Of a stretch of 56,469 bases of DNA, positions 33,721 through 42,832 are shown in pieces. Positions within the stretch are counted from its first letter, which is position 1, and each line of letters starts with the position of its first letter. The stretch lies in assembly GCF_900099925.1 (NCBI RefSeq), contig NZ_FNDE01000020.1, positions 1-56,469 on the forward strand. Reading direction: 5' to 3'. The position numbers were made by a program, and so were the translations under genes. The notes below the pieces were generated by a model. The model did no database searches. It saw only the letters and a program-made list of their open reading frames with translations, and was not told where the DNA came from. Origin of the DNA: Aneurinibacillus thermoaerophilus. GTDB taxonomy: Bacteria; Bacillota; Bacilli; Aneurinibacillales; Aneurinibacillaceae.

Positions 33721-34923
33721 CTAAATACATTGATATGCACCGTACAATTTGTCTCTATTTTCTTTGACATTAGGATAGAACTGGATGATTGCTTTTTCAC
33801 GAATGTCTTTTACGTTTTTCATTGCTTCTTCCAATTTACGTTTTGCAGTTTCTCTCGATGCCCCGGTGTGCTCTGCTATCGAATAACCAGCTACAAATCC
33901 CTGTGCTATTGCAACTTTGGCTCCCTCGATTCCTGTAATATTCCCTGCAACATAAAGGCCTTTTAGAGGTGTTTCCATTCGTTCATTATGTTGTGGGATA
34001 TGTCCTCCAAGTTCAGGAATATAGTGAAATGGACATCCCGCTACTGCAGCCAATTCAGCTAATGGATATAATCCACCAGATATGCAAACAAAATCCACCT
34101 GTACTATTTCTTCCGTTCCCTTGATGGGTTCTCCATCCATCGTAATATCAACTACTTTTACTCCTTCTACTTGCTGATTGCCGACTATTTCAATAGCTGC
34201 CTTCCGTAAATGAATCGGTATTCCCCATACACTCATTCCTTTTTTCGGAAGAAAACGAAGGGCTAGCTTACACAATGATTCATTTATCAGTAAGCGACTT
34301 CCGAATCTTAATATAGGTGATGGAGCTAAGTGGGATGCTCTCAATAAACTCTTCATGACTTCCATTGGCTTTGCAGCGCTCTTTGATATCTCATTCTTTG
34401 GTGGTAACACCATACACGCAATATTAAGATCAGCAAGTTGCAATTCATGCATAATCGCAAAGGAAAGAATATTCGCTCCAATAATCATTCCCTTCTTTCC
34501 GACTTTTACACGATGAACATTCGTCATTACTTGTGCGGCTCCTACTGACATGACTCCAGGCAAAGTCCATCCTGGCATTGGGACATGATATTCTGCTGCA
34601 CCTGTTGCTAGCAAAACATATGGGGCTTGCATACTTCCATGATTGGTGTGAACAAGCCACCCGTGTTCATGTTTATTCAAATGATAAACAGAAATCCCAC
34701 ATGTAATTTCTACTCCGAGCTTTTCTGCTTGAGCAACTAATTTATCCGTTTCTTTAATACCGTTCCACCATGTTCCATCCCTTTCCTGATATAGCTGCCC
34801 TAATAATCTTCCCCCGGGTTTTATAAATTCATCAATTAATGTTACCTTAAGACCACATTCCCTTGCAGCAATTGACGCAGCCAGTCCTGCCGGCCCAGCT
34901 CCAATAATGACTAATTCACTCAT
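33721..34923 (-). CDS. FAD/NAD(P)-binding oxidoreductase subunit (HcnB/LhpB-like), D-hydroxyproline dehydrogenase
   Basis: 400 residues. N-terminal FAD motif VIIGAGPAGLAASIAA, second nucleotide motif in GKKGMIIGANILSFA, C-terminal FAD contact GLYVAGNITGIEGAKVA. It matches the alpha subunit of multi-subunit D-hydroxyproline and glycine/opine-type dehydrogenases. Substrate would be cis-4-hydroxy-D-proline. Last gene of a three-gene operon in which each start overlaps the previous stop by four bases. Confidence 0.8.
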   Translation of the reverse strand: MSELVIIGAGPAGLAASIAARECGLKVTLIDEFIKPGGRLLGQLYQERDGTWWNGIKETDKLVAQAEKLGVEITCGISVYHLNKHEHGWLVHTNHGSMQAPYVLLATGAAEYHVPMPGWTLPGVMSVGAAQVMTNVHRVKVGKKGMIIGANILSFAIMHELQLADLNIACMVLPPKNEISKSAAKPMEVMKSLLRASHLAPSPILRFGSRLLINESLCKLALRFLPKKGMSVWGIPIHLRKAAIEIVGNQQVEGVKVVDITMDGEPIKGTEEIVQVDFVCISGGLYPLAELAAVAGCPFHYIPELGGHIPQHNERMETPLKGLYVAGNITGIEGAKVAIAQGFVAGYSIAEHTGASRETAKRKLEEAMKNVKDIREKAIIQFYPNVKENRDKLYGAYQCI

Positions 34924-35264
34924 ACGTTATTTTCTCCTTTAAATAAATCTTTAATTGGAGTTGGTTGTGTTTTTCCGCTATGAATATCCATGTTTTCTTC
35001 CACTATAGTTATGCAAGCCCTTACATGATGACAACCATTTACAGTCACTCGGCACTCAAAGCAATGCCCAATATTACAATAAATCCCTCTAGCTGTACCA
35101 CTTTCTTCATGCACACGCAACGTCCGAATATTGTTGGCCAAAAGCGCAGCTGCAATCGTTTCTCCTTCGTATGCCTCATAATACTGACCATTGAAATGAA
35201 ATGGCACTTTCTTGCCGATCTTCATTTCACCTAAAACTGGGTGATCAATAATACGATTGTTCAT
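34920..35264 (-). CDS. (2Fe-2S)-binding subunit (HcnA-like)
   Basis: A 114-residue ferredoxin-like protein (Fer2_4 type) with the cluster cysteines in YCNIGHCFEC and a later Cys in HHVRACITIV. It is the gamma-type electron-transfer subunit of the D-hydroxyproline dehydrogenase complex. Overlaps both neighbours by ATGA. Confidence 0.8.
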   Translation of the reverse strand: MNNRIIDHPVLGEMKIGKKVPFHFNGQYYEAYEGETIAAALLANNIRTLRVHEESGTARGIYCNIGHCFECRVTVNGCHHVRACITIVEENMDIHSGKTQPTPIKDLFKGENNV

Positions 35265-35548
35265 TTTAAATCACCTAACAGTCCAAATGTAACAGGTCTT
35301 ACCGGAGCCTGATATTTCAGTGGCATATTGTGAGTGACCGCATTTTCTCCATAATCAGCAACAATCCTATCGATAAAATAGCGACATGTTCTTCCCCCGC
35401 AAAATCCCATACCTGCACGGGTTCTCAATTTTAATTCTCTTGATGAGCATTTATATTTTTTTATTGTTTCAACTATACTTTGATAAGTTACTTCCTCACA
35501 TCGACATACAATAAAATCTGTTGAGGTCTTCATGTCTTTCCTCCTCAT
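35261..35548 (-). CDS. BFD-like (2Fe-2S)-binding small subunit
   Basis: 95 residues. CRCEEVTYQ gives the first Cys pair and MGFCGGRTCRYFI the second, the BFD/Fer2_BFD pattern. In many homologues this domain is fused to the C-terminus of the HcnB-like subunit; here it is separate and first in the operon. It should pass electrons between FAD centres. The sigma-54 promoter at 35583-35598 lies 35 bases upstream. Confidence 0.8.
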   Translation of the reverse strand: MRRKDMKTSTDFIVCRCEEVTYQSIVETIKKYKCSSRELKLRTRAGMGFCGGRTCRYFIDRIVADYGENAVTHNMPLKYQAPVRPVTFGLLGDLK

Positions 35549-35582
35549 TCAATGGTTATAGGTTTTTCTATTTACATAACGA

Positions 35583-35598
35583 GCAAAAAACATGCCAA
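35583..35598 (-). promoter_or_regulatory. Sigma-54 promoter of the three-gene dehydrogenase operon
   Basis: On the minus strand the sequence is TTGGCATGTTTTTTGC, with GG and GC separated by exactly ten bases. It lies between the operon and the end of the regulator gene, so the regulator's 3' end overlaps its upstream control region. Confidence 0.75.
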
Positions 35599-35611
35599 CA
35601 AACGAGGAGAA

Positions 35612-37315
35612 TTACAGTGTAATGCCAAGTTTCTTCATTCGATTGTATAATGTCGCTCGCGTAACACCCAGCCTCTTCGCGCACGCTTGCTTATTTCCAT
35701 TTTCCATTTGGAGCACCCGTTCAATAATTTTTTTCTCACAAATCTCTAATTCTTCTTTCAGCGATAAAATTTTATCAGTATCAGCATGGGGAACTTCAAA
35801 CAAGTTATCAATATTTGTACTGCGAGTATCAACTTGATGTACAAAAGGCAAATCGTCTTTTTTTATAATTCCGTCTGTCGCAAGCACTACTAAACGTTCA
35901 ATAACATTTCTAAGTTCACGTATATTCCCAGGCCAGCTATAGTTGAATAATTCATTCATTACATCTTGGGAGATACCATGAATGGGCCTGTTATATCTGA
36001 TGGAGAACTCATACAAAAAATAATGAATCAGTTCAATGATGTCTTCTTTTCTTTCCCTCAAAGGCGGAATATGAATACTTATAACGTTTAAACGATAAAA
36101 CAAATCTTCTCTAAATTTTCCTTCTTTAATCATCTCCTCCAGGTTTTTATTTGTAGCAGCAATGACTCTGAAATCTGCATCTATTTCCTTTGTCCCACCT
36201 ATTCGATAGAATTTCTTTTCCTGCAACACGCGTAAAAGCTTAACTTGCATTTCGATAGGCATTTCACCAATTTCATCTAAAAATAAGGTTCCGCCTTTTG
36301 CTAATTCTATTTTCCCCTTTTTTCCTCTTTGATCTGCCCCTGAAAAAGCCCCCTTTTCATAACCAAATAGCTCACTTTCAAACAAGGATGCTGGAATGGC
36401 TCCACAATTTATAGGGATAAATGGGGCGTCTGGTGCTTCACGAGCATCGTGAATTGCTTTGGAGAATAACTCCTTTCCAACGCCGCTTTCCCCTAATATC
36501 AAAACAGTTGATTTAGCTGAGCTAATCTTTTTCGCCATTTCAATCGTTTTTCGAATGGTTCTACTTCTCCCTTTTATAAGGCTAAATGAATCCTTTGAAG
36601 GTCTTAACCTCGCAACCTCCTGCTCTAACCGATGAACCTCCGCGGAAATATTAAATAATTCCTGGTTTAGACGTACTTGACTTGTAATATCTGTTTCAGA
36701 TACTACTGCACCTATTATCTTTCCCTCTAAATAAACAGGATTGGAATTAATCAGCACAAACAAATCAGGCCTTGGTTGATGTCGATGACGATGAAGTTTT
36801 CTTCCTTGCTTTAACGTTTTTAATATTTCTAGCATATTAGGTTCAAAGAAATCTGTAATAGGCTTACCGATGATATCTTTCCTCGAAACAGAAAAAATTT
36901 TCTCCGCTTCTTCTGTCCAGGCACATACTATTTCATTTTTATCGATCACCGTACACGACGCATCCATCGTTTCTAGTACCGTTTCAAAAAAAGCATGCAA
37001 GTACTTATACGAATTTAATAAACACTCACACATGATTACAGAATCAACAAAACCAATCGGTTCTCCCTCTTTATTTTTCACTAATAAATACCGGTATTTT
37101 TTCACATACTTTATCACCTCTTCAATGGGTGTATCACAATCCACCATCCTGCTCTTCGATAACTTTAAAGGCTCAAAATCAGTGATATAAAAGATATCCT
37201 TATCTATAAGAAAAGCTGCATCAGCATTAAAGGACCTTGAAATTTCAGTTTCAGATTTAAAAATAATAACGTGTTTATTCGTGATTTCCTTTAAACTAGG
37301 AAATTTAAAATTCAT
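35612..37315 (-). CDS. Sigma-54-dependent activator of hydroxyproline use (CBS/PAS/AAA+/Fis)
   Basis: 567 residues. About 1-110 is a CBS-like sensory part, 115-235 a PAS domain (CTVIDKNEIVCAWTEEAEKI), 260-490 the AAA+ domain with Walker A LGESGVGKE, GAFSGAD in place of GAFTGA, and GTLFLDEIGEMP. The C-terminal Fis-type helix-turn-helix is QACAKRLGVTRATLYNRMKK. It is of the RocR/PrdR type. The three -24/-12 promoters around it are its obvious targets. It is transcribed divergently from the FAD oxidoreductase gene. Confidence 0.9.
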   Translation of the reverse strand: MNFKFPSLKEITNKHVIIFKSETEISRSFNADAAFLIDKDIFYITDFEPLKLSKSRMVDCDTPIEEVIKYVKKYRYLLVKNKEGEPIGFVDSVIMCECLLNSYKYLHAFFETVLETMDASCTVIDKNEIVCAWTEEAEKIFSVSRKDIIGKPITDFFEPNMLEILKTLKQGRKLHRHRHQPRPDLFVLINSNPVYLEGKIIGAVVSETDITSQVRLNQELFNISAEVHRLEQEVARLRPSKDSFSLIKGRSRTIRKTIEMAKKISSAKSTVLILGESGVGKELFSKAIHDAREAPDAPFIPINCGAIPASLFESELFGYEKGAFSGADQRGKKGKIELAKGGTLFLDEIGEMPIEMQVKLLRVLQEKKFYRIGGTKEIDADFRVIAATNKNLEEMIKEGKFREDLFYRLNVISIHIPPLRERKEDIIELIHYFLYEFSIRYNRPIHGISQDVMNELFNYSWPGNIRELRNVIERLVVLATDGIIKKDDLPFVHQVDTRSTNIDNLFEVPHADTDKILSLKEELEICEKKIIERVLQMENGNKQACAKRLGVTRATLYNRMKKLGITL

Positions 37316-37364
37316 GTGTATCCCTCCTACATAACGTATAATATTTTTTACACATTCTAAAAAA

Positions 37365-37393
37365 TTTTACATAATTATATTATTCATGTAAAA
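37365..37393 (+). promoter_or_regulatory. Putative upstream activator palindrome, second copy
   Basis: TTTTACAT (37365-37372) and ATGTAAAA (37386-37393) with a 13-base spacer, like the site at 31041-31077. It lies about 80 bases upstream of the expected transcript start from the promoter at 37433, and also upstream of the divergent regulator gene, permitting autoregulation. Confidence 0.55.
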
Positions 37394-37432
37394 ATATTTT
37401 GTCAATTCAGAATCAATTAAAAGCGTTTGTTA

Positions 37433-37448
37433 TTGGCATGATTCTTGC
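37433..37448 (+). promoter_or_regulatory. Sigma-54 promoter of the oxidoreductase-epimerase operon
   Basis: TTGGCATGATTCTTGC: GG and GC are ten bases apart, an almost perfect consensus. Confidence 0.8.
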
Positions 37449-37490
37449 TTCCTAAAATATTACTAGAAACATCGGAAAGGAGGGAACATA

Positions 37491-38675
37491 TTGAAAAAAA
37501 ACTTTGACGTAATCATTATAGGAGGAGGGATTATTGGAAGTGCTATCGCTTATTATGTATCGAAATCAGGAATGAGTGTGGCGGTATTAGAAAAAAACGA
37601 ATTAGCAAGCGGAACATCGTCCAGATGTGATGGAAACATACTAGCGATCGATAAAGACCCGGGATTCGATAGTCAAATGTCTCTAGCTAGTCAGAAATTA
37701 GTGAATGAATTAAGCAAAGAATTGGAACATCACTTTGAATATAGGGCACCGGGCAGTATTTTAGTATGTGAAACTGAAGAGGAAATGATTGCTGCAGAAA
37801 AATGGGTAGCACGCCAAAAAGAAGCGGGGCTTCCCTTTAAAATGTTAGATCGCAGTGATATTAGACAGGAATCCCCTTTTTTTGCTGATGATTTATTAGG
37901 AGGGCTGGAATGCGAAACAGATTCAACCGTTAACCCTTACCTGTTTTCATTTGCATTAGCAGAGGGAGCAAAGAAAAAGGGAGCTAACATTTACACCCAT
38001 ACTGAGGTTCATTCCATTAAAAAATCAACTACGGGGGATTTTAAAATCGAAACATCCAGCGGATTATTTACAGCAAAAAAAGTCGTGAATGCTGCTGGGA
38101 TATGGGCTCCCATGATTGGAAAGATGCTCGACATTCCTATTCCAATTAAACCCAGAAAAGGTCATATTATTGTTGCATCAAGGCAACAACCTGTTGGCCT
38201 TAGAAAAGTTATGGAATTCGGTTATCTTATATCTAAGTTTGGAGGCCAAAGAAAAGTAGATCCGCCAACTGAAAAATATGGCGTGGCTTTAGTATTTGAA
38301 CCAACAGAGAGCCAAAATTTTTTGATTGGAAGTAGTAGAGAATTTGTGGGAATGAATACAACTGTAAATATTGATGTTATTAAATGCATAGCACGCCGTG
38401 CCATTCGGTTCTATCCTAAAATGGCGGACATGTTAGTCATTCGAACGTATGCTGGTCTGCGCCCATGGACAAACGATCATCTACCTATTATTTCTCACGT
38501 TGACGAGGTTCCTGGATTTTATATTGCTGCTGGCCATGAAGGCGATGGAATCAGTTTAGCCGCTATTACGGGAAAACTAATTGATGAACTAATCAAAGAG
38601 AAATCACATACAACAATTCCTATCGAACCATTAAGATACGATCGCTTTAAAGTCAAAGGAGTTGTACATTCATGA
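37491..38675 (+). CDS. FAD-dependent D-amino-acid-type oxidoreductase, D-hydroxyproline dehydrogenase subunit
   Basis: 394 residues starting at a TTG after GGAGGG. N-terminal FAD motif DVIIIGGGIIGSAIAYYVSK and C-terminal YIAAGHEGDGISLAAITG identify the DadA/glycine-oxidase family. It is the beta-type catalytic subunit that would oxidise cis-4-hydroxy-D-proline to 1-pyrroline-4-hydroxy-2-carboxylate and pass electrons to the three iron-sulfur/FAD subunits encoded divergently. Its stop overlaps the epimerase start by four bases. Confidence 0.85.
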   Translation: MKKNFDVIIIGGGIIGSAIAYYVSKSGMSVAVLEKNELASGTSSRCDGNILAIDKDPGFDSQMSLASQKLVNELSKELEHHFEYRAPGSILVCETEEEMIAAEKWVARQKEAGLPFKMLDRSDIRQESPFFADDLLGGLECETDSTVNPYLFSFALAEGAKKKGANIYTHTEVHSIKKSTTGDFKIETSSGLFTAKKVVNAAGIWAPMIGKMLDIPIPIKPRKGHIIVASRQQPVGLRKVMEFGYLISKFGGQRKVDPPTEKYGVALVFEPTESQNFLIGSSREFVGMNTTVNIDVIKCIARRAIRFYPKMADMLVIRTYAGLRPWTNDHLPIISHVDEVPGFYIAAGHEGDGISLAAITGKLIDELIKEKSHTTIPIEPLRYDRFKVKGVVHS

Positions 38676-39697
38676 AATTCCAAAAAATCTTCCATACTAT
38701 TGATACTCATACCGGAGGAAATCCTACAAGAACAGTTATTAGTGGTCTTCCAAAATTAGAAGGAAAAACAATGGCTGAGAAAATGCTGCACATGAAAGAA
38801 GAATATGATTGGATTCGAAAGTTCCTTATGTTTGAACCAAGGGGGCATGACGTAATGTCAGGTGCTTTGCTTATGGAACCCTGCCATCCTAAAGCGGATG
38901 TAGGTGTAATCTATATCGAAACAGGCGGCTATTTGCCGATGTGCGGGCATGATACCATTGGTTTTTGTACAGCACTAGTTGAAGCTGGTCTGATACCAGT
39001 TAAGGAACCTTATACCGATCTAAGTTTAGATACGCCAGCTGGTCTGGTAAAAGTCAAGATTAAAGTAGAACATGGTCAAGCGAAAGAAGTAACATTCCAT
39101 AATATCCCAGCTTTTCTGTTAAAAAGCATACATGTTAATGTAGAAAACATTGGAGAGGTTTACTGCGATATCGCCTATGGAGGAAATTTTTATGGTATTG
39201 TCGATGCACGAAAAATTGGATTAGAACTTGTAGCAAGCAATGCTGCAAAAATTATCGATACCGCTGTTAAAATTCGCGACACAATCAATCAAATAACTGA
39301 CGTCGTCCACCCCGAGCACTCGTTTATTAAAGGATTAACACATATTGAGTTCTATACGGATCCTACCAAGGAAGAAGCACATTGCAAAAATACAGTCGTT
39401 GTACCGCCGGGAGGAATTGATCGCTCTCCTTGCGGAACAGGTACCTCGGCAAAACTTGCTACATTGTATGCACGAAACGAAATCAAAAAGAACGAGCTCT
39501 TTGTTCATGAAAGCATTATTGGAAGCCTTTTCAAAGCGAAGATAGTCGATATTACAAAAGTAAAAGAATTTGAAGCAGTCATACCTGAAATTACTGGCTC
39601 AGCTTGGATAACAGGGATGCATACATTCATCTACAACGAAGATGACCCGCTAAAGGAAGGATTTTTACTCATACCACCTATGCCAATCAATCATTAA
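38672..39697 (+). CDS. 4-hydroxyproline 2-epimerase (proline racemase family)
   Basis: 341 residues. Both catalytic cysteines are present: C91 in MCGHDTIG and C254 in DRSPCGTGTSA. The Cys/Cys pair fits racemase or epimerase activity; trans-3-hydroxyproline dehydratases have Ser or Thr at the first position. It inverts C2 of trans-4-hydroxy-L-proline to cis-4-hydroxy-D-proline, the first step of the pathway. Coupled to the FAD oxidoreductase gene by ATGA. Confidence 0.88.
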   Translation: MKFQKIFHTIDTHTGGNPTRTVISGLPKLEGKTMAEKMLHMKEEYDWIRKFLMFEPRGHDVMSGALLMEPCHPKADVGVIYIETGGYLPMCGHDTIGFCTALVEAGLIPVKEPYTDLSLDTPAGLVKVKIKVEHGQAKEVTFHNIPAFLLKSIHVNVENIGEVYCDIAYGGNFYGIVDARKIGLELVASNAAKIIDTAVKIRDTINQITDVVHPEHSFIKGLTHIEFYTDPTKEEAHCKNTVVVPPGGIDRSPCGTGTSAKLATLYARNEIKKNELFVHESIIGSLFKAKIVDITKVKEFEAVIPEITGSAWITGMHTFIYNEDDPLKEGFLLIPPMPINH

Positions 39698-39736
39698 TCC
39701 TTTTTACCATTCCTGCCAATCTATCTACTTTTCCAC

Positions 39737-39770
39737 ATCAGCTGGATTTAAACATTCCATCCAGCTGATG
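39737..39770 (+). repeat. Inverted repeat between epimerase and permease genes
   Basis: CATCAGCTGGAT and ATCCAGCTGATG are perfect inverted copies around a ten-base loop. A-run, not T-run, follows on the plus strand, so it is more likely an RNA processing or attenuation element than a plain terminator for the plus strand. Confidence 0.6.
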
Positions 39771-39824
39771 AAAAACAATCACAACGATAGTAACTATGTT
39801 TATTAAACAGAGGGGTGAGGTTAC

Positions 39825-41429
39825 ATGTCAAATCAAGGGAAGTTTAAGAGAGAACTTTCACTGTCTGATCTTACTTGGATAGGATTTGGAGCTATATTTG
39901 GTTCAGGGTGGCTCTTTGCTGCTAGCCACGTTTCTGCCATTGCAGGACCAGCTGGTATATTATCATGGGTTATGGGAGGTATAGCCGTTCTGCTATTAGG
40001 ATTCGTTTACTGTGAACTCGGCGCTTCCGTCCCACGTGCAGGAGGTGTCGTTCGTTATCCTGTTTATTCCCATGGTCCACTTATGGGATATCTCCTTGGC
40101 TCTATAACATTAATTGCTTATTCAAGTCTTATTGCCATTGAGGTAGAAGCAGCTCGCCAATATGCTACCGCATGGTGGCCAAGCTTAACTCAAGAAGAAT
40201 CTACGCTGCCAACGTTATCTGGATGGTTATTTCAATTTTGTTTACTTTGTCTTTTTTTCATCTTGAATTATTGGAGTATACGTACTTTTGCTCAGTCGAA
40301 CACAATTATAACCATTTTTAAATTCTTCGTACCAACGATAACTATCATTGTTTTATTATCTCACTTAAAACCAGCTAATTTTTCTGTAGGTGGATTTGCA
40401 CCATCCGGAATATTCGGAATAGAATCTGCTATTTCTGTAGGTGGGGTTATTTTTGCATATCTAGGGTTAACACCCATTGTTTCGGTTGCAAGTGAAGCTA
40501 AAAATCCGCAGCGAACGATTCCAATCGCCTTAATATTGTCCGTCGTTCTGTCCACAATTGTATATGTTCTCTTACAGGTAGCATTTCTCGGAAGCATACC
40601 AACGAATATGCTGGAAAATGGATGGGCAGGAATTGACAAACAGTTTAGTCTCCCATTTAAAGATATTGCTGCGGTTCTTGGACTAAATTGGCTCGTATTT
40701 TTTATCGTTTCTGATGCGATCATCTCCCCGAGTGGAACGGGTAATATCTATATGTCTACAACTCCACGTGTTGTATATGGATGGGCCCGTAGCGGAACAT
40801 TATTCAAAGTATTTACAAAAGTCGAACAAAAATCAGGAATTCCTCGTCCTGCTGTTTGGTTATCATTTATTTTATCAGTATTCTGGACTCTTCCCTTTCC
40901 GTCATGGGAGTCTTTAATCAGTGTTGTTTCAGCGGCGTTAGTATTAAGCTATGCATTTGCTCCAATCTCTGCGGCAGCTTTCCGACACAACGCACCGGAT
41001 CTGCCCCGTCCATTTCGATTAAAAGGAATGGCTATTTTATGTCCACTTTCATTTATTATTGCTTCATTAATCGTATACTGGTCTGGTTGGAAAACGATTT
41101 CCTGGTTACTCGGTTCTCAAATCGTTATGTTTATCGTTTATTTATTCTTTAAAAAATGGGTTCCTACTGAGAAAGTAAGTTTCACACAACAAATAAAATC
41201 CTCATGGTGGCTCGTATTTTATTACGCAACGATGATGATTGCTTCCTATCTCGGATTATTCGGAGGTATCGGTGTCCTTAAACATCCTTGGGATATCATT
41301 TTCGTTGCCATACTTTCTTTAATCTCTTACTATTGGGGAACGTATACTAGCCTGCCAAAAGCAATATTTGATGATGATGAAGTTGAAACAAACGAATCCA
41401 ATCCAATTCATGAACATCTCGTCGGTTAA
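39825..41429 (+). CDS. APC-family amino-acid permease, probable hydroxyproline importer
   Basis: 534 residues with about 12-14 membrane segments. The N-terminus LTWIGFGAIFGSGWLFAAS and GASVPRAGGVVRYP are hallmarks of APC transporters. Position at the end of the catabolic operon suggests uptake of hydroxyproline or proline. GAGGGGTGAGG is the ribosome site region. The C-terminal tail is acidic and cytosolic (DDDEVETNESN). Confidence 0.85.
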   Translation: MSNQGKFKRELSLSDLTWIGFGAIFGSGWLFAASHVSAIAGPAGILSWVMGGIAVLLLGFVYCELGASVPRAGGVVRYPVYSHGPLMGYLLGSITLIAYSSLIAIEVEAARQYATAWWPSLTQEESTLPTLSGWLFQFCLLCLFFILNYWSIRTFAQSNTIITIFKFFVPTITIIVLLSHLKPANFSVGGFAPSGIFGIESAISVGGVIFAYLGLTPIVSVASEAKNPQRTIPIALILSVVLSTIVYVLLQVAFLGSIPTNMLENGWAGIDKQFSLPFKDIAAVLGLNWLVFFIVSDAIISPSGTGNIYMSTTPRVVYGWARSGTLFKVFTKVEQKSGIPRPAVWLSFILSVFWTLPFPSWESLISVVSAALVLSYAFAPISAAAFRHNAPDLPRPFRLKGMAILCPLSFIIASLIVYWSGWKTISWLLGSQIVMFIVYLFFKKWVPTEKVSFTQQIKSSWWLVFYYATMMIASYLGLFGGIGVLKHPWDIIFVAILSLISYYWGTYTSLPKAIFDDDEVETNESNPIHEHLVG

Positions 41430-41432
41430 AAA

Positions 41433-41586
41433 GGAATTATCATGGTAGCATCGGTCGGTAATGGCGGGGGGCGCCAATCTTCTTTCTACCTGGCTCGGTA
41501 AGCAATTCAAGACACTAGATGGAACTTCAATGGCTGCTCCCCACATTTCCGGCCTTATTGCTTTACACCTAGCTACAAGAAATTGA
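41433..41586 (+). pseudogene. Subtilase fragments
   Basis: Two short pieces in different frames: GIIMVASVGNGG, the oxyanion-hole region, and LDGTSMAAPHISGLIALHLA, the catalytic serine motif, ending at a TGA at 41586. The middle and all upstream parts are lost. It is the dead 3' end of a subtilisin-like protease gene. Confidence 0.65.
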
Positions 41587-41754
41587 CACTCCGCACGGCT
41601 GAAGCGTAGAAAAGAATATCATGAGTGACTACAGAGAAAAATGAAGAAATGGTACGCATTGCAAAAGGTTTCCAAACAAATGTACATAATGTTTCCGTCT
41701 TGTTGGGAAAATATCTTTATAAAAAGCTACGCATACCGAGGAGTGAGTGCATCA

Positions 41755-42534
41755 ATGAAGCGTTTAACCATCCTTACTGTTTTCGTCCTGTTCGTTTCCT
41801 TATTACCGCTTTATGCAACAGGAAGTTATCAGGATACTCCGTATCACTTCGGCTTTAAAAAAAGTAAAAACGGTCAGCTTCCCTCCATTGACGAAGAGGG
41901 GTTTAAGGAACTTTTGGCAAAGCATGAAGCTATCTTTTTGGGGGATACGACCAAAAAAGAGCTTTACCTCACCTTTGACAATGGTTATGAGAATGGCTAC
42001 ACAGCGCAAATTTTAGATACGCTGAAGGAGAAAAAAGTCCCGGCGACTTTTTTTGTTACTGGACATTATGTCAAAAGCCAGCCCGAATTATTACAACGAA
42101 TGGTGAAGGAAGGGCATATCATCGGGAATCATTCCTGGAGTCATCCGGATATGACCAAAATTTCAAACAGCAGGATGAAAGAAGAACTGGAAAAAGTAAA
42201 AGAAGAGGTAATCCGAATGACCGGACAAAAAGAGGTTTCCTTTTTGCGTCCGCCGAGAGGGATTTTTAGCGAACGGACGCTGGCAGTAAGCAAACAGCTC
42301 GGGTACACAAATGTCTTTTGGTCTCTTGCCTATAAAGATTGGGATACCAAGGCGCAAAGGGGCTGGAAATACGCATACGATAATTTCATGGCTCAACTTC
42401 ATCCGGGTGCGGTCATTTTGCTTCATTCGGTTTCTAAGGATAATGCAGAAGCTCTGGAAAAAATTATCGATGACGTACGAAAAAAAGGGTATGAATTTAA
42501 AAGTCTTGAACAAATACGCACGAAAAGAAGATAA
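41755..42534 (+). CDS. pdaA: Polysaccharide deacetylase, PdaA-like
   Basis: The start at 41755 (GAGGAGTG upstream) gives 259 residues with a signal peptide (RLTILTVFVLFVSLLPLYA). NodB motifs: LTFDNGYENGYTAQ, GNHSWSHPDM and RPPRGIFS. PdaA removes the acetyl group from muramic acid so that muramic delta-lactam can form in spore cortex peptidoglycan. The Asn in place of the second Asp of the classic TFDDG motif is typical of PdaA. The symbol rests on overall resemblance. Confidence 0.85.
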   Translation: MKRLTILTVFVLFVSLLPLYATGSYQDTPYHFGFKKSKNGQLPSIDEEGFKELLAKHEAIFLGDTTKKELYLTFDNGYENGYTAQILDTLKEKKVPATFFVTGHYVKSQPELLQRMVKEGHIIGNHSWSHPDMTKISNSRMKEELEKVKEEVIRMTGQKEVSFLRPPRGIFSERTLAVSKQLGYTNVFWSLAYKDWDTKAQRGWKYAYDNFMAQLHPGAVILLHSVSKDNAEALEKIIDDVRKKGYEFKSLEQIRTKRR

Positions 42535-42550
42535 TCGTTCGAGCCAAAAT

Positions 42551-42731
42551 AAGGGCCAAACCTTGCACCTCGTCTTTTCCTCGTGGCAACCAAAAAAATG
42601 CCACTCTCTGCTTCAGACAGAACGCGGCAGAAAAACATCTGGGCCATTCAGTGAGGGAGACAGTTGATACCGTATCCCGTTTTGTCTGAAACGTTGCCGG
42701 GAAAAGGAAAAAAGAGCTTGGTTTGGCCCCT
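42551..42731. repeat. 180-bp imperfect palindrome, possibly a small mobile element
   Basis: AAGGGCCAAACC at 42551 is mirrored by GGTTTGGCCCCT ending at 42731. Inner blocks also match in reverse: GTCTTTTCCT, GGCAAC and TTCAGACAGAACG. The rest of the 298-base gap between pdaA and the kinase gene holds no gene. Confidence 0.5.
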
Positions 42732-42832
42732 ATTTTGTCGCTCTTCTCTTTTCCTGCGGTTTTCATCGTGGGATGAAGGACGGTGTTGCTCGGTAATCCC
42801 TTCATGTGATGGCTTAGAAACCGTGTGGAGTG

